DNA of 45,114 bases, taken from contig UQPQ01000021.1 of assembly GCA_900542985.1 (NCBI GenBank), positions 1 to 45,114 on the forward strand, written 5' to 3'. Under the pieces are notes generated by a model. It made no database searches, had not been told where the DNA came from, and saw only the letters and a list, made by a program, of their open reading frames with translations. Position numbers and translations under genes: made by a program. Shown piece by piece: positions 16,844-25,776 of the stretch. This DNA comes from an uncultured Bacteroides sp. (GTDB taxonomy: Bacteria > Bacteroidota > Bacteroidia > Bacteroidales > Bacteroidaceae). Numbering within the stretch: position 1 is the stretch's first letter; the number at the start of each line of letters is the position of its first letter.

Positions 16844-17689
16844 ATGCAAAATCTGCTACGCTTCTTATTGAAATATAATTACTGGTTACTTTTCTTTCTC
16901 TTGGAAGTGATCAGTTTTGTCTTGTTGTTTCGTTTTAACAGCTATCAGGGAAGCGTATTTTTTACTTCGGCAAACTCATTATCTGGCATGATTTGTGAAG
17001 AAGTAAGTGATATTACTTCTTATTTTGGACTTCGTTCAGTAAACAAGGCATTGGTTGCAAGAAATACGGAGCTGGAATTACTGGTCGAACAAATGAAAAA
17101 GGAACTGGCTCATTATACAGCCGATACTACTTCCATTGCACGCCTGCAAGGAGATGTGTTACGGGATTATCAATGCTATCCGGCAGACGTGGTGAATAAC
17201 AGCATTACTCGTCTGAATAATTATATTACTATCAATAAAGGAGAGAAAGATGGAATCCGCCCGGAAATGGGAGTGATTGATGGGAATGGAGTTGTCGGTA
17301 TTGTGTATCAGACTTCTTCTCATTATTCGTTGATACTTTCCGTACTGAATGCCAAGAGTAGTATCAGTTGTAAGATTAAGCGTACAGAATATTTGGGCGC
17401 TTTAAAGTGGGAAGGAGGGTCTTCTCAGTATGCATTAGTAAAAGATATGCCTCGTCATTCTGAGTTTTCTTTGGGGGATACAATAGTGACAAGTGGGCAT
17501 AGTGCGGTATTCCCTGAAGGTATTCCAATTGGAGTTGTGGATGATATGAAGGATAGTCATGATGGTCTGACATATTGGCTGAGAGTCAAGCTTTTCACTA
17601 ACTTTGCACGTCTGAATAGTGTACAAGTGATAGCCTCTACCGGCAGAGAAGAGTTGAGTGAATTGGAACGAAGTGTAGAAAAGAATTAA
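16844..17689 (+). CDS. mreC: Rod-shape determining protein MreC
   Basis: 281 residues: a short cytoplasmic start, one transmembrane helix (YWLLFFLLEVISFVLLF), a coiled coil (about 65-95, NTELELLVEQMKKELAHY) and the paired beta-barrel MreC domain (GEKDGIRPEMGVIDGNGVVGIVYQ; GDTIVTSGHSAVFPEGIPIGVV). MreC scaffolds the periplasmic side of the elongasome and activates PBP2. I use ATG 16844; a longer frame would begin at a TTG two codons earlier with no support. The gap to mreD is 18 bp. Confidence 0.95.
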   Translation: MQNLLRFLLKYNYWLLFFLLEVISFVLLFRFNSYQGSVFFTSANSLSGMICEEVSDITSYFGLRSVNKALVARNTELELLVEQMKKELAHYTADTTSIARLQGDVLRDYQCYPADVVNNSITRLNNYITINKGEKDGIRPEMGVIDGNGVVGIVYQTSSHYSLILSVLNAKSSISCKIKRTEYLGALKWEGGSSQYALVKDMPRHSEFSLGDTIVTSGHSAVFPEGIPIGVVDDMKDSHDGLTYWLRVKLFTNFARLNSVQVIASTGREELSELERSVEKN

Positions 17690-17707
17690 AAAAACGGATA
17701 GATAGCG

Positions 17708-18208
17708 ATGGTACAGTTTATGCAACGCTTATTATGGTTTGTGGGCTTGGTACTGCTTCAGGTACTGGTGCTCAATCATATCCATATTTATGAATATGCC
17801 ACTCCGTTGTTTTACATCTATTTTATATTTAGTCTGGATGTAAATGTGTCTCGAAACGCATTGCTGTGTTGGGCTTTCTTCCTTGGATTGACTATCGATC
17901 TTTTTTGTAATACACCGGGGATGAATGCTGCAGCAGCTACTTTTCTTGCTTTTGTACGTCATCCTCTTCTGCGTATACAGACAGTACGTGATATACCCGA
18001 AGAAGCTGCTCCTGATATGAGGCAAATAGGTTTCTTGCCTTATTTTAGGTATGTATTGACTTGTACGTTTCTCTATGTATTTATTTTGCATCTTCTTGAT
18101 ACATTCTCTTTGTTCAGCTGGAAATTGTTTATGCTGAAAGTGGTATCCGATGTGGCTATGACTGTTTTGTTTATTTTGTGTGTTAATTATATTTCGGGAA
18201 AGAAGTGA
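17708..18208 (+). CDS. mreD: Rod-shape determining protein MreD
   Basis: 166 residues, almost wholly membrane-embedded with five to six hydrophobic segments (LLWFVGLVLLQVLVLNHI, YATPLFYIYFIFSLDV, LLCWAFFLGLTIDLF and others). The FFLGLTIDLF...GMNAAAATFLAF region matches the conserved MreD core. The family is poorly conserved, and position between mreC and mrdA is the strongest evidence. Its stop overlaps the GTG start of mrdA by 4 bp. Confidence 0.9.
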   Translation: MVQFMQRLLWFVGLVLLQVLVLNHIHIYEYATPLFYIYFIFSLDVNVSRNALLCWAFFLGLTIDLFCNTPGMNAAAATFLAFVRHPLLRIQTVRDIPEEAAPDMRQIGFLPYFRYVLTCTFLYVFILHLLDTFSLFSWKLFMLKVVSDVAMTVLFILCVNYISGKK

Positions 18209-20055
18209 AAAGAGATTATAATCTGGAACGGAGAAAATACGTGATAGGTGGTGCGGTGCTTGTCGTAGCACTGCTTTTTATTGTGCGTCTGTTCGTATTG
18301 CAGATTATGAGTGATGATTATAAGAAACATGCAGACAGCAATGCCTTTCTGAAAAAAGTGCAATATCCCAGTCGGGGGGTGATATACGATCGTACTGATA
18401 AACTGTTGGTTTATAACCAGCCGGCTTATGATATTATGGTGGTGATGAAAGAAATCACTTCTTTGGACACATTGGACCTTTGTCGTACATTGCAGATAAC
18501 ACCCGATTTTCTGAGGAAACGTTTTCGTGACTTGAAGAATAGAAAACTTAATCCGGGCTATTCTCCTTATACCAATCAGGTCTTCCTGTCTCAGTTGTCT
18601 GCCGAGGAATGTGGCGTTTTTCAAGAGAAACAATTTAAGTTTCCGGGCTTTTATATACAGAGAAGGACGATACGGCAGTACAATTACAATGCGGGTGCTC
18701 ATATCTTAGGCGATATTGCAGAAGTTTCTAAATCGGAAATGGAAGCGGATGAATACTATGCTCCAGGAGATTTTATCGGGAAATTGGGAGTGGAAAGTTT
18801 TTACGAGAAACAACTGCGAGGAGAAAAAGGTGTAGAAGTTTTGCTGCGTGATGCTCATGGACGTATTCAGGGAAACTATATGGATGGTGCTTTTGATAAA
18901 CCATCTGTTCCGGGAAAGAATCTGACATTAAGCTTGGATATTGAGTTGCAGATGCTGGGAGAACGATTGCTGGAAGGTAAGATTGGCAGTATTGTGGCTA
19001 TTGAGCCTTCTACAGGTGAAGTTTTGTGTCTGGTTTCTTCTCCTACTTATGATCCTCGTCTGATGGTAGGACGTAACCGAGGGAAAAATCATCTGGAAAT
19101 GGCGCGCAATCCATGGAAACCTTTGCTGAATCGTGCTATTATGGGAACTTATCCTCCGGGTTCTACTTTCAAGACTACTCAGGCGTTGACTTTTCTTCAG
19201 GAAGGAATCATTACGACAGGTACTTCTTATTCTTGTGTAGGTGGTTTTTCGTATAGGGGTCTGCACGTAGGTTGTCACGGTCATCCTTCTCCACTATCGC
19301 TGATTCCGGCTATTGCTACTTCATGTAACGGCTATTTTTGCTGGGGGTTGTACTATATGATAGGAGCACGCCAAAAATATGGCTCTGTACAGAAAGCAAT
19401 GAATACATGGCGTGATTATATGGTGTCGATGGGATTTGGATATACATTGGGTATTGATCTTCCGGGAGAGAAGCGAGGTATGATTCCTAATGCGGGTTAT
19501 TATGACAAGGCTTATCGAGGATCATGGAATGGACTGACCATCATTAGTATTGCTATCGGACAGGGAGAGGTTACTGCAACGCCTTTACAGATTGCTAACT
19601 TGGGAGCTACCATTGCTAATCGGGGTTATTTTATTACCCCTCATGTGGTAAAACAGATAGAAGGAGAGCCTCTTGCTCCAGAATATAAGGAAAAGCGATA
19701 TACCATGGTAGATAAGGTGCATTACGATGAGGTAGTCGAAGGAATGCGAAATGCAGTATTGGGTGGAACTTGTCGGGCTGCGAATCTTCCGGATATAGAA
19801 GTTTGTGGTAAGACCGGTACTGCACAAAACCATGGAAGAGACCACTCTGCTTTTATGGGATTTGCTCCGATGAACAATCCGAAAATAGCCATTGCCGTGT
19901 ATGTTGAAAATGGAGGATGGGGAGCTACTTATGGAGTTCCTATCGGAAAACTGATGATTGAGAAATATTTAAAAGGAAAGCTGTCACCGGAAGATGAGGT
20001 GTTGGCTACTGACATCCAACAACGAAGAATAGATTATGGTATACACGAGAGATAG
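18205..20055 (+). CDS. mrdA: Penicillin-binding protein 2, elongasome transpeptidase
   Basis: 616 residues starting at GTG 18205, inside the mreD stop (GTGA overlap). Layout: short cytoplasmic start, one membrane helix (YVIGGAVLVVALLFIVRLFVL), a PBP dimerisation/pedestal domain (about 45-240), then the transpeptidase domain. Catalytic motifs: SxxK in PPGSTFKT (Ser near 319), SxN in SCNGYFC (near 373) and KTGT in CGKTGTAQN (near 535). It makes the 4-3 cross-links during side-wall growth and is the target of mecillinam-type beta-lactams. It pairs with RodA, whose gene overlaps its 3' end by 20 bp. Confidence 0.97.
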   Translation: MKRDYNLERRKYVIGGAVLVVALLFIVRLFVLQIMSDDYKKHADSNAFLKKVQYPSRGVIYDRTDKLLVYNQPAYDIMVVMKEITSLDTLDLCRTLQITPDFLRKRFRDLKNRKLNPGYSPYTNQVFLSQLSAEECGVFQEKQFKFPGFYIQRRTIRQYNYNAGAHILGDIAEVSKSEMEADEYYAPGDFIGKLGVESFYEKQLRGEKGVEVLLRDAHGRIQGNYMDGAFDKPSVPGKNLTLSLDIELQMLGERLLEGKIGSIVAIEPSTGEVLCLVSSPTYDPRLMVGRNRGKNHLEMARNPWKPLLNRAIMGTYPPGSTFKTTQALTFLQEGIITTGTSYSCVGGFSYRGLHVGCHGHPSPLSLIPAIATSCNGYFCWGLYYMIGARQKYGSVQKAMNTWRDYMVSMGFGYTLGIDLPGEKRGMIPNAGYYDKAYRGSWNGLTIISIAIGQGEVTATPLQIANLGATIANRGYFITPHVVKQIEGEPLAPEYKEKRYTMVDKVHYDEVVEGMRNAVLGGTCRAANLPDIEVCGKTGTAQNHGRDHSAFMGFAPMNNPKIAIAVYVENGGWGATYGVPIGKLMIEKYLKGKLSPEDEVLATDIQQRRIDYGIHER

Positions 20056-21487
20056 TATCTGGAAAACAGTAGACTGGTGGACAATCGGACTTTATCTGAT
20101 TCTTGTCTTATGTGGATGGTTGAGTGTGTGTGGAGCCAGTTATGATTATGGAGAGCCTAACTTTTTTGACTTTACGACACGTGCCGGTAAACAGTTGATG
20201 TGGATTGGCTGTTCGTTGGGGCTTGGCTTTGTTCTTCTGATGCTGGATGCTCGTTTTTACGATACGTATGCTTATTTATTTTATGGTATTCTGCTGCTGT
20301 TGCTTTTTGGTACAATCTTCAATCCTCACGAAATTAAAGGCTCCAGGTCGTGGATTGTATTGGGACCTGTCAGTTTGCAGCCTGCTGAATTTGCAAAGTT
20401 TACGACGGCCTTGGCATTGGCCAAATATATGGGCGAATATACTTTCTCAATTGAACGTACTAAGCATATGCTGATATGCTTGGGGATGATATTTGTTCCG
20501 ATGATCTTGATTATTCTTCAGCGGGAAACAGGCTCTGCATTGGTCTATTTTGCCTTCTTTTTGGTTTTGTATCGTGAAGGAATGACGGGTTCTGTACTAT
20601 TTGCAGGAGTTTGTGCTGTCATTTATTTTATTGTAGGAATACGATTTAACGCAGTGATGATGCCGGATGAATGTACGTCGTGGGGAGCCTTTTCGGTATT
20701 TAGCTTGATAATCTTATTTTCTGCTCTATTGGTTAAGGCTTATTGCCGTAATCAGAAAGCGGTAAATATAATTCTACTTTATGGAGGGGGAACAGTGTTT
20801 CTGGGACTTCTTTTTTCTCTGTATGTCATTCCATTCGATGTGGCTTGGTTGCAGGGTTTTGTTTGTGTGGCTTTAGTGGGTTATTTACTGTATCTCTTTT
20901 TGCGTGAACGATTTGCCAACTATCTGTATGTCATGCTGTTCTCTATTTGTTCGATAGGTTTTTTCTTCTCGGCTGATTATGTATTCAATAATGTACTGGA
21001 GCCGCACCAGCAGATTCGTATTGAAGTTTTGTTAGGGATGGAAGATGATCCTACCGGAGCCGGATATAATGTAAACCAAAGTAAGATTGCGATTGGTTCT
21101 GGAGGATTTGCTGGCAAAGGTTTTCTGAATGGAACTCAGACAAAACTTAAGTATGTACCGGAGCAGGATACAGACTTTATCTTTTGTACTGTAGGTGAGG
21201 AACAAGGATTTTTGGGCTCATCTGCTGTTATTCTTCTGTTTGTTATTTTGATTTGTCGCCTCATTATGTTGGCAGAGCGGCAGACTTCCCGGTTTGGGCG
21301 TATCTATGGATATTCAGTATTGAGTATTTTCTTTTTCCATCTGTTCGTCAATATCGGTATGGTGCTTGGATTGACACCTGTAATTGGTATTCCGCTTCCT
21401 TTCTTCAGTTATGGAGGTTCTTCTTTATGGGGATTTACAATCTTACTTTTTGTTTTCCTCCGTATTGATGCGGCTCGGGAGCGATAA
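20036..21487 (+). CDS. rodA: RodA, SEDS peptidoglycan glycosyltransferase
   Basis: 483 residues with about ten or more membrane segments. SEDS motifs seen: KGSRSWIVLGPVSLQPAEFAK, ILQRETGSALVYFAFFLVLYREG, and the C-terminal FLNGTQTKLKYVPEQDTDFIF...EEQGF with GIPLPFFSYGGSS. RodA polymerises glycan strands for PBP2. The protein is about 110 residues longer than E. coli RodA. The extra length lies in the middle (about residues 190-320), where additional hydrophobic segments such as LLYGGGTVFLGLLFSLYVI sit between the conserved halves. The start overlaps mrdA by 20 bp, and the end overlaps the convergent gldH by 45 bp. Confidence 0.96.
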   Translation: MVYTRDSIWKTVDWWTIGLYLILVLCGWLSVCGASYDYGEPNFFDFTTRAGKQLMWIGCSLGLGFVLLMLDARFYDTYAYLFYGILLLLLFGTIFNPHEIKGSRSWIVLGPVSLQPAEFAKFTTALALAKYMGEYTFSIERTKHMLICLGMIFVPMILIILQRETGSALVYFAFFLVLYREGMTGSVLFAGVCAVIYFIVGIRFNAVMMPDECTSWGAFSVFSLIILFSALLVKAYCRNQKAVNIILLYGGGTVFLGLLFSLYVIPFDVAWLQGFVCVALVGYLLYLFLRERFANYLYVMLFSICSIGFFFSADYVFNNVLEPHQQIRIEVLLGMEDDPTGAGYNVNQSKIAIGSGGFAGKGFLNGTQTKLKYVPEQDTDFIFCTVGEEQGFLGSSAVILLFVILICRLIMLAERQTSRFGRIYGYSVLSIFFFHLFVNIGMVLGLTPVIGIPLPFFSYGGSSLWGFTILLFVFLRIDAARER

Positions 21488-21925
21488 ACGGATTCCCATA
21501 TCATGAATACCTGTCAGTATCGAGTCGCTCATCAAGTGGATAATATATAGAGTACTGTCTTGAGAAGATAGATTCAGATTTCCTTTATCAAAATTGCACT
21601 GATATAAACGTCCGGTGGTATTGCTGGTCCAACGTCCTTTCTGGTCGGTCAGATATAAATGAAATGTATCTTTTTTTGCTGGATTTTCCTTGCATCCTAC
21701 TTCAACCCATATATCCTTGTATGGATATAATTCTGTATGTCGTATACCGATATTTAGCTTGAAGTTGTTTGGAAGAATATCAGTAGGTAAAGCATAATAT
21801 AGTGTATCCTTACTCAGCCAACCCCTTTCGGTGGTTGGCTGGTAAGTATGATAAACCGTACTGTTTCTACATCCTGTGATACCAAACAGTACTGAGAAGA
21901 GGCAGAATATCCATTTATTCTTCAT
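21443..21925 (-). CDS. gldH: GldH-family lipoprotein
   Basis: 160 residues with lipobox GITGC (Cys19) and a beta-rich body resembling the gliding lipoprotein GldH (YHTYQPTTERGWLSKDTLYYALP near the N-terminus; IRHTELYPYKDIWVEV; IHLMSDSILTGIHDMGIRLSLP). In Flavobacterium johnsoniae GldH is needed for gliding. Gut Bacteroidales do not glide yet keep the gene, so the ancestral job is probably envelope maintenance. It is the last gene of the metF-holB-ricT-gldH run: its start overlaps the ricT stop by 11 bp, and its 3' end overlaps rodA on the other strand by 45 bp. Confidence 0.85.
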   Translation of the reverse strand: MKNKWIFCLFSVLFGITGCRNSTVYHTYQPTTERGWLSKDTLYYALPTDILPNNFKLNIGIRHTELYPYKDIWVEVGCKENPAKKDTFHLYLTDQKGRWTSNTTGRLYQCNFDKGNLNLSSQDSTLYIIHLMSDSILTGIHDMGIRLSLPSRINTEENKK

Positions 21926-23360
21926 GGTTTGTATTGCCTTGTTCAGAGGCTCCTGTTGTATTTTGTCCGGAATTGTTCTTTTCCTTGTCCTGATTGCGAT
22001 TATTGTTTTTCGGGCGGCGATTATTGCGGTTACGGTTATTGCGTACTGGACGTTGTGTCTTTTCTTCTGTACTTTCGCCTGCAGTTTCCTGTTTTTCTGC
22101 CGCTTTTATTGTCACATCATCCTTGTTCTTATTGCTTTTGGGCTGTGGAGGACGATTCTTTTCTTTTGGCTGATTATCTCGTGTACGGTTTTCTTTGGGT
22201 TTATCTGCCTGTACTTCTTTTACTGGCTGAGTTGCAGGTTTATTACCGCTTTTTTCTATAGGAGCAGCTTCAGCTTTCTTTTTCTTTTTGTTTTTGCTGT
22301 TTTTACTCTTGTCAAAACGGGTCAGACTTTCCTGTTCAAGCAAATCTTTTGGACGAGCATTGTCCTGTCTGAAAATATCTTCCAGCTTTTCTGGTTTTTC
22401 ACCACGGCGATTCATATTGATGATTTCGAAAGCTCTTTTGGCTGTAATAGTGGCTTCATTGGCAAGGAAACTCTTGTCGGTAGAGTAGGTGATGGTACCT
22501 TTCAGAATGTCTGCCTTAAAATAATAATATGTGCCATTCAGAGTTTCCAGCGTCAGTTCTTTGCTTGGTAAACGTTTCTGGCATTCTACGTAGGCGTCTA
22601 CTTCGTAATTCAGACAACACTTCAGTTTTGCGCATTGGCCAGCCAACTTTTGTGGATTCAGTGAGATATCTTGATAACGAGCCGCACTGGTAGACACTGA
22701 CACAAAGTTTGTCATCCAAGTTGCACAGCACAATTCACGTCCGCAGGGACCGATACCTCCAATTCGTCCGGCTTCCTGTCGGGCACCGATTTGTTTCATT
22801 TCGATACGTACACGGAACGCTTCTGCCAGCACCTTAATCAGCTGACGAAAGTCTACACGTTCGTCTGCAATGTAATAGAAGATAGCCTTGTTACCGTCTC
22901 CCTGATACTCCACATCACCAATTTTCATTTGCAAGCCCAAGTCGGCTGCAATCTGACGTGAACGAATCATGGTATTATGTTCGCGCGATTTGGCTTCTTC
23001 GTACTTTTCCATATCTACCGGTTTAGCCTTTCGGTATACGCGGCGAATTTCTGCATCCGGTTTGATGTTAGCCTTTTTCATCTGTAGAGGAACCAGTCGG
23101 CCCGTCAGTGTTACGGTACCGATATCATGTCCCGGACTGGCTTCTACTGCTACAATATCACCTTTTTCCAATGGAAGGCGGTTGCTGTTTTTGTAATATC
23201 CCTTTCGGGTATTTTTGAATTGTACCTCAACCATATCCTGTTCTTCGGCATTTCCGGGTATATCTGCCAGCCAGTCGTAAGTGTTGAGTTTGTTATCTTG
23301 TCGTCCGCAGCCTTTGCAACACAAGGAGCCGCTTCCGTTTTTTAGTAAGAATTTGCTCAT
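21915..23360 (-). CDS. ricT: PSP1-domain protein RicT/YaaT with a basic tail
   Basis: 481 residues. The N-terminal part has a CCKGC cluster (14-18). The PSP1/RicT core (about 40-320) carries GGIGPCGRELCC (Cys206, 211, 212) and CAKLKCCLNYE (Cys243, 248, 249). The 206/211/212/243 spacing (5, 1, 31) matches, as I recall it, the B. subtilis RicT cysteines that help hold Fe-S clusters in the RicAFT complex, a partner of RNase Y in mRNA maturation. From about 350 to the end the chain is disordered and very rich in Lys, Asn, Gln, Arg and Glu (KNSKNKKKKKAEA, RNNRNRNNRRPKNNNRN), a likely RNA-binding tail. holB-ricT adjacency is also seen in Firmicutes. Confidence 0.9.
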   Translation of the reverse strand: MSKFLLKNGSGSLCCKGCGRQDNKLNTYDWLADIPGNAEEQDMVEVQFKNTRKGYYKNSNRLPLEKGDIVAVEASPGHDIGTVTLTGRLVPLQMKKANIKPDAEIRRVYRKAKPVDMEKYEEAKSREHNTMIRSRQIAADLGLQMKIGDVEYQGDGNKAIFYYIADERVDFRQLIKVLAEAFRVRIEMKQIGARQEAGRIGGIGPCGRELCCATWMTNFVSVSTSAARYQDISLNPQKLAGQCAKLKCCLNYEVDAYVECQKRLPSKELTLETLNGTYYYFKADILKGTITYSTDKSFLANEATITAKRAFEIINMNRRGEKPEKLEDIFRQDNARPKDLLEQESLTRFDKSKNSKNKKKKKAEAAPIEKSGNKPATQPVKEVQADKPKENRTRDNQPKEKNRPPQPKSNKNKDDVTIKAAEKQETAGESTEEKTQRPVRNNRNRNNRRPKNNNRNQDKEKNNSGQNTTGASEQGNTNHEE

Positions 23361-23413
23361 AGTTTATATATTTTAATGCCGATATGGTCGGCTTTCTGTC
23401 TATAATTTGTTTT

Positions 23414-24538
23414 TCAGCCTTTCAGTAATACAATCATTTTCAGTGCAAAATCAAAAAATACTATTTTTGCGTTTACATTCTGTTCGATGTGTGTTTGAGC
23501 CTCTGCCAGTTCTTCCATAATGCCAATCACATTTCGCTCGTTGACAAAAGGAGAGAAACGTACGGCAAACTGCTGTTCTTCCTGCGTCATGTAATTCATA
23601 TCCGGAAGATGGAAGTTGTAGATAAAGTTTTCTCGTATCATGCGTTGGCAGTAAACAAGAAAGTTTTTCTGTCTTTCCCTTCCCATAGATGCTACTTGCT
23701 CGCTCCATTGTTTCATCTCTACAATACGCCGTGCATACGAGGAGCGCATGAGTCTGATAAACAAATCGAAGAATACCTTGTGCTCTTCGCTCAGGTGGAT
23801 GGCTTCTAGTGCCTGTAGCATGCTACCGGAAGCCTGGTGAGCTATTTCACGTGCATCATCGGGCTGAATTCTATATCGCTCTTCCAAAGCCTGAGCGATT
23901 TCGTGTTCAGACAGTGGAGGCAGATTGATGCGTTGTGTACGGCTTCGAATAGTAGGAAGCAATAATTCCGGTTCTTCGCTTACCAAGAGAAAAACGGTGC
24001 CTGCGGGTGGTTCTTCCAGTAATTTCAGTAGTTTGTTACTGCATTCGGCATTCATTTTTTCGGGAAGCCAGATAAGCATCACCTTAAATTGTCCCTGACT
24101 GGCCTTTAGTGCCAACTTCCGTTGTATTTCGTCGCTTTCGCGTACAAAAATTTGTGCCTGTTGATTGCTTGCTCCCATTTTTTCCAACCAGTCGGGAAGA
24201 CCGAAGTAAGGAGAATGTAAGATAATTTCCCTCCATGCAGGCAGGAAGTCATTGCATACACTATCTTTTCCGGCTTTTTGCTTGACGATGGGGAAAGCAA
24301 AATGTATGTCGGGATGAATCAGTTTATTCATTTTTACACATGAAGGACATACTCCGCAGGCATCATGTTCGTTAGGAGATTCACAACACAAGTATCGGGC
24401 ATAGGCAAGAGCAAGAGGCAGTTTCCCGCTCCCTTGTCGTCCGCACAACAGAAGGGCATGAGCCACTTTTTTATGTTGTACTGATTCTATTAATTGTCTT
24501 TTGACCTGTTCTTGTCCTGTTACGTCCTTAAAAAACAT
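23414..24538 (-). CDS. holB: DNA polymerase III delta-prime-like clamp-loader subunit
   Basis: 374 residues. AAA+ fold with a Walker A region GRQGSGKL at 33-40: the usual Thr/Ser after Lys is Leu, which suggests weak or no ATP hydrolysis, as in other delta-prime subunits. A zinc-binding cysteine set follows (Cys51/52, 61, 64, 67 in CC...ACGVCPSC). Further on are the family's LLKLLEEPPAGTVFLLVSE and LLPTIRSRTQ (sensor 1 and arginine finger, SRT). It is part of the complex that opens the sliding clamp. It sits 8 bp after metF and 53 bp before ricT on the same strand. Confidence 0.92.
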   Translation of the reverse strand: MFFKDVTGQEQVKRQLIESVQHKKVAHALLLCGRQGSGKLPLALAYARYLCCESPNEHDACGVCPSCVKMNKLIHPDIHFAFPIVKQKAGKDSVCNDFLPAWREIILHSPYFGLPDWLEKMGASNQQAQIFVRESDEIQRKLALKASQGQFKVMLIWLPEKMNAECSNKLLKLLEEPPAGTVFLLVSEEPELLLPTIRSRTQRINLPPLSEHEIAQALEERYRIQPDDAREIAHQASGSMLQALEAIHLSEEHKVFFDLFIRLMRSSYARRIVEMKQWSEQVASMGRERQKNFLVYCQRMIRENFIYNFHLPDMNYMTQEEQQFAVRFSPFVNERNVIGIMEELAEAQTHIEQNVNAKIVFFDFALKMIVLLKG

Positions 24539-24546
24539 GAGCTATA

Positions 24547-25500
24547 TTAATATATTTGTGCTGCTACCTGGCGTACGCTGTCAGTAGCACCTACTGTGTA
24601 GAAATGAATACTGGGAACTCCGTGTGCAATCAATTCTTTGCATTGGTTGATGCACCATTCTATACCCAAAGCTTTGGCTTGTTCGTCAGTCTGGCATTTC
24701 AATGCTTCTTGTGCCAGTTCTTGAGGAAGATCTACCTTGAAGGTCTTGGGTACAACCGTAAGCTGAGACAACTTGGAAAATGGTTTGATACCCGGAATAA
24801 TAGGAATCTGAATGCCTTCCTTACGAACCCGTTCTACAAAATCGAAATATTTCTGGTTATCGTAAAACAATTGGGTAACAGCATATTCTGCTCCAGCTTC
24901 TACTTTCTTTTTTAACCAGTAGATATCCTGATCGATGTTAGGGGCTTCTTCATGTTTTTCCGGATAACAGGCTACTCCATAGCTGAATTTGTGTACCGGT
25001 GCTTTAATAGGAGAACCGTCCACGAATACTCCTTGGTTAAAATCGTTGATTTGCTGTTGAAGCTCCAATGCATGTGAGTATCCTCCTGGTTCGGGTACGA
25101 ATACGTTTTCATGTTTGGCTTTATCGCCACGGAGTATCAGCAGGTCGGTAATGCCAAGAAACTGCAGATCGAGCAGTACATATTCTGTATCTTCGCGAGA
25201 GAAGCCACTACACAATATATGGGGTACTACTGTAATACCGTAGCGGTTTTGGATAGCAGCAGCTACTGCTACTGTTCCCGGGCGACGGCGAATACGTTTA
25301 CGTTGATACAATCCATCTCCCAATTCTTGATAGATATATTCACTTCGGTGAGTAGTAATGTTGATATATTTAGGGTCAAACTCGCGTAATGCATCAATGG
25401 TTTGATATAGTTTTTCTATTCCTGTTCCTTTTAAAGGGGGCAGTACTTCGAAAGAAAATGCTGTTTTTTCTGTTGATTTTATTAAATCTATAACTCTCAT
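24547..25500 (-). CDS. metF: Methylenetetrahydrofolate reductase
   Basis: 317 residues, a TIM-barrel flavoenzyme that reduces 5,10-methylene-THF to 5-methyl-THF for methionine synthesis. Visible family motifs: FSFEVLPPLKG (catalytic Glu region), NITTHRSE, PHILCSGFSREDTEYVL, LLILRGDKAK, GVACYPEKHEEAP and the EYAVTQLFYDN strand with IIPGIKP. It is slightly longer than the E. coli enzyme. It is the first gene of the metF-holB-ricT-gldH group, with 8 bp to holB, probably a shared transcript rather than a shared pathway. Confidence 0.96.
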   Translation of the reverse strand: MRVIDLIKSTEKTAFSFEVLPPLKGTGIEKLYQTIDALREFDPKYINITTHRSEYIYQELGDGLYQRKRIRRRPGTVAVAAAIQNRYGITVVPHILCSGFSREDTEYVLLDLQFLGITDLLILRGDKAKHENVFVPEPGGYSHALELQQQINDFNQGVFVDGSPIKAPVHKFSYGVACYPEKHEEAPNIDQDIYWLKKKVEAGAEYAVTQLFYDNQKYFDFVERVRKEGIQIPIIPGIKPFSKLSQLTVVPKTFKVDLPQELAQEALKCQTDEQAKALGIEWCINQCKELIAHGVPSIHFYTVGATDSVRQVAAQIY

Positions 25501-25543
25501 TCTATCATCTTTGTGCCTGTTAAGGCTAATATAACATAGTAGG

Positions 25544-25551
25544 CAAAAATA
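25544..25551 (-). promoter_or_regulatory. -7 box upstream of metF
   Basis: On the minus strand TATTTTTG matches TAnnTTTG, 43 bp before the metF ATG. No clear -33 partner, so confidence is limited. Confidence 0.45.
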
Positions 25552-25776
25552 AGAAAAATATTATATTTATAGGGGATATGTCAGCTAAAAAATGCGGACT
25601 GTAAAGAATAAGCAGACCTTCAGCTGCTTGTGGATGATATTCTTTGGCTACAGAATGAGAGTTGTGTAATTATTTATATAGCGATTCTGTAGTTTTCATG
25701 CGGGAGATAAGGACTTTGTTATATCCGGCTTAAGCCTAAAGGGTGACATCGAAAGACGTGTCCGGGTTTATAAAAG
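25552..25776. other. Gap with unassigned inverted repeats
   Basis: About 225 bp between the metF promoter region and the terminator of the PLD gene. It contains a 9-bp inverted repeat, ctacagaat (25648) / attctgtag (25684), and the palindrome ggcttaagcc. No open frame of interest and no known RNA family was recognised. Confidence 0.4.

Noticed and set aside
21876..22571. 231-residue plus-strand frame
   Set aside because: Antisense to the basic tail of ricT; its Phe/Leu/Cys-rich text is the mirror of Lys/Asn/Glu codons.
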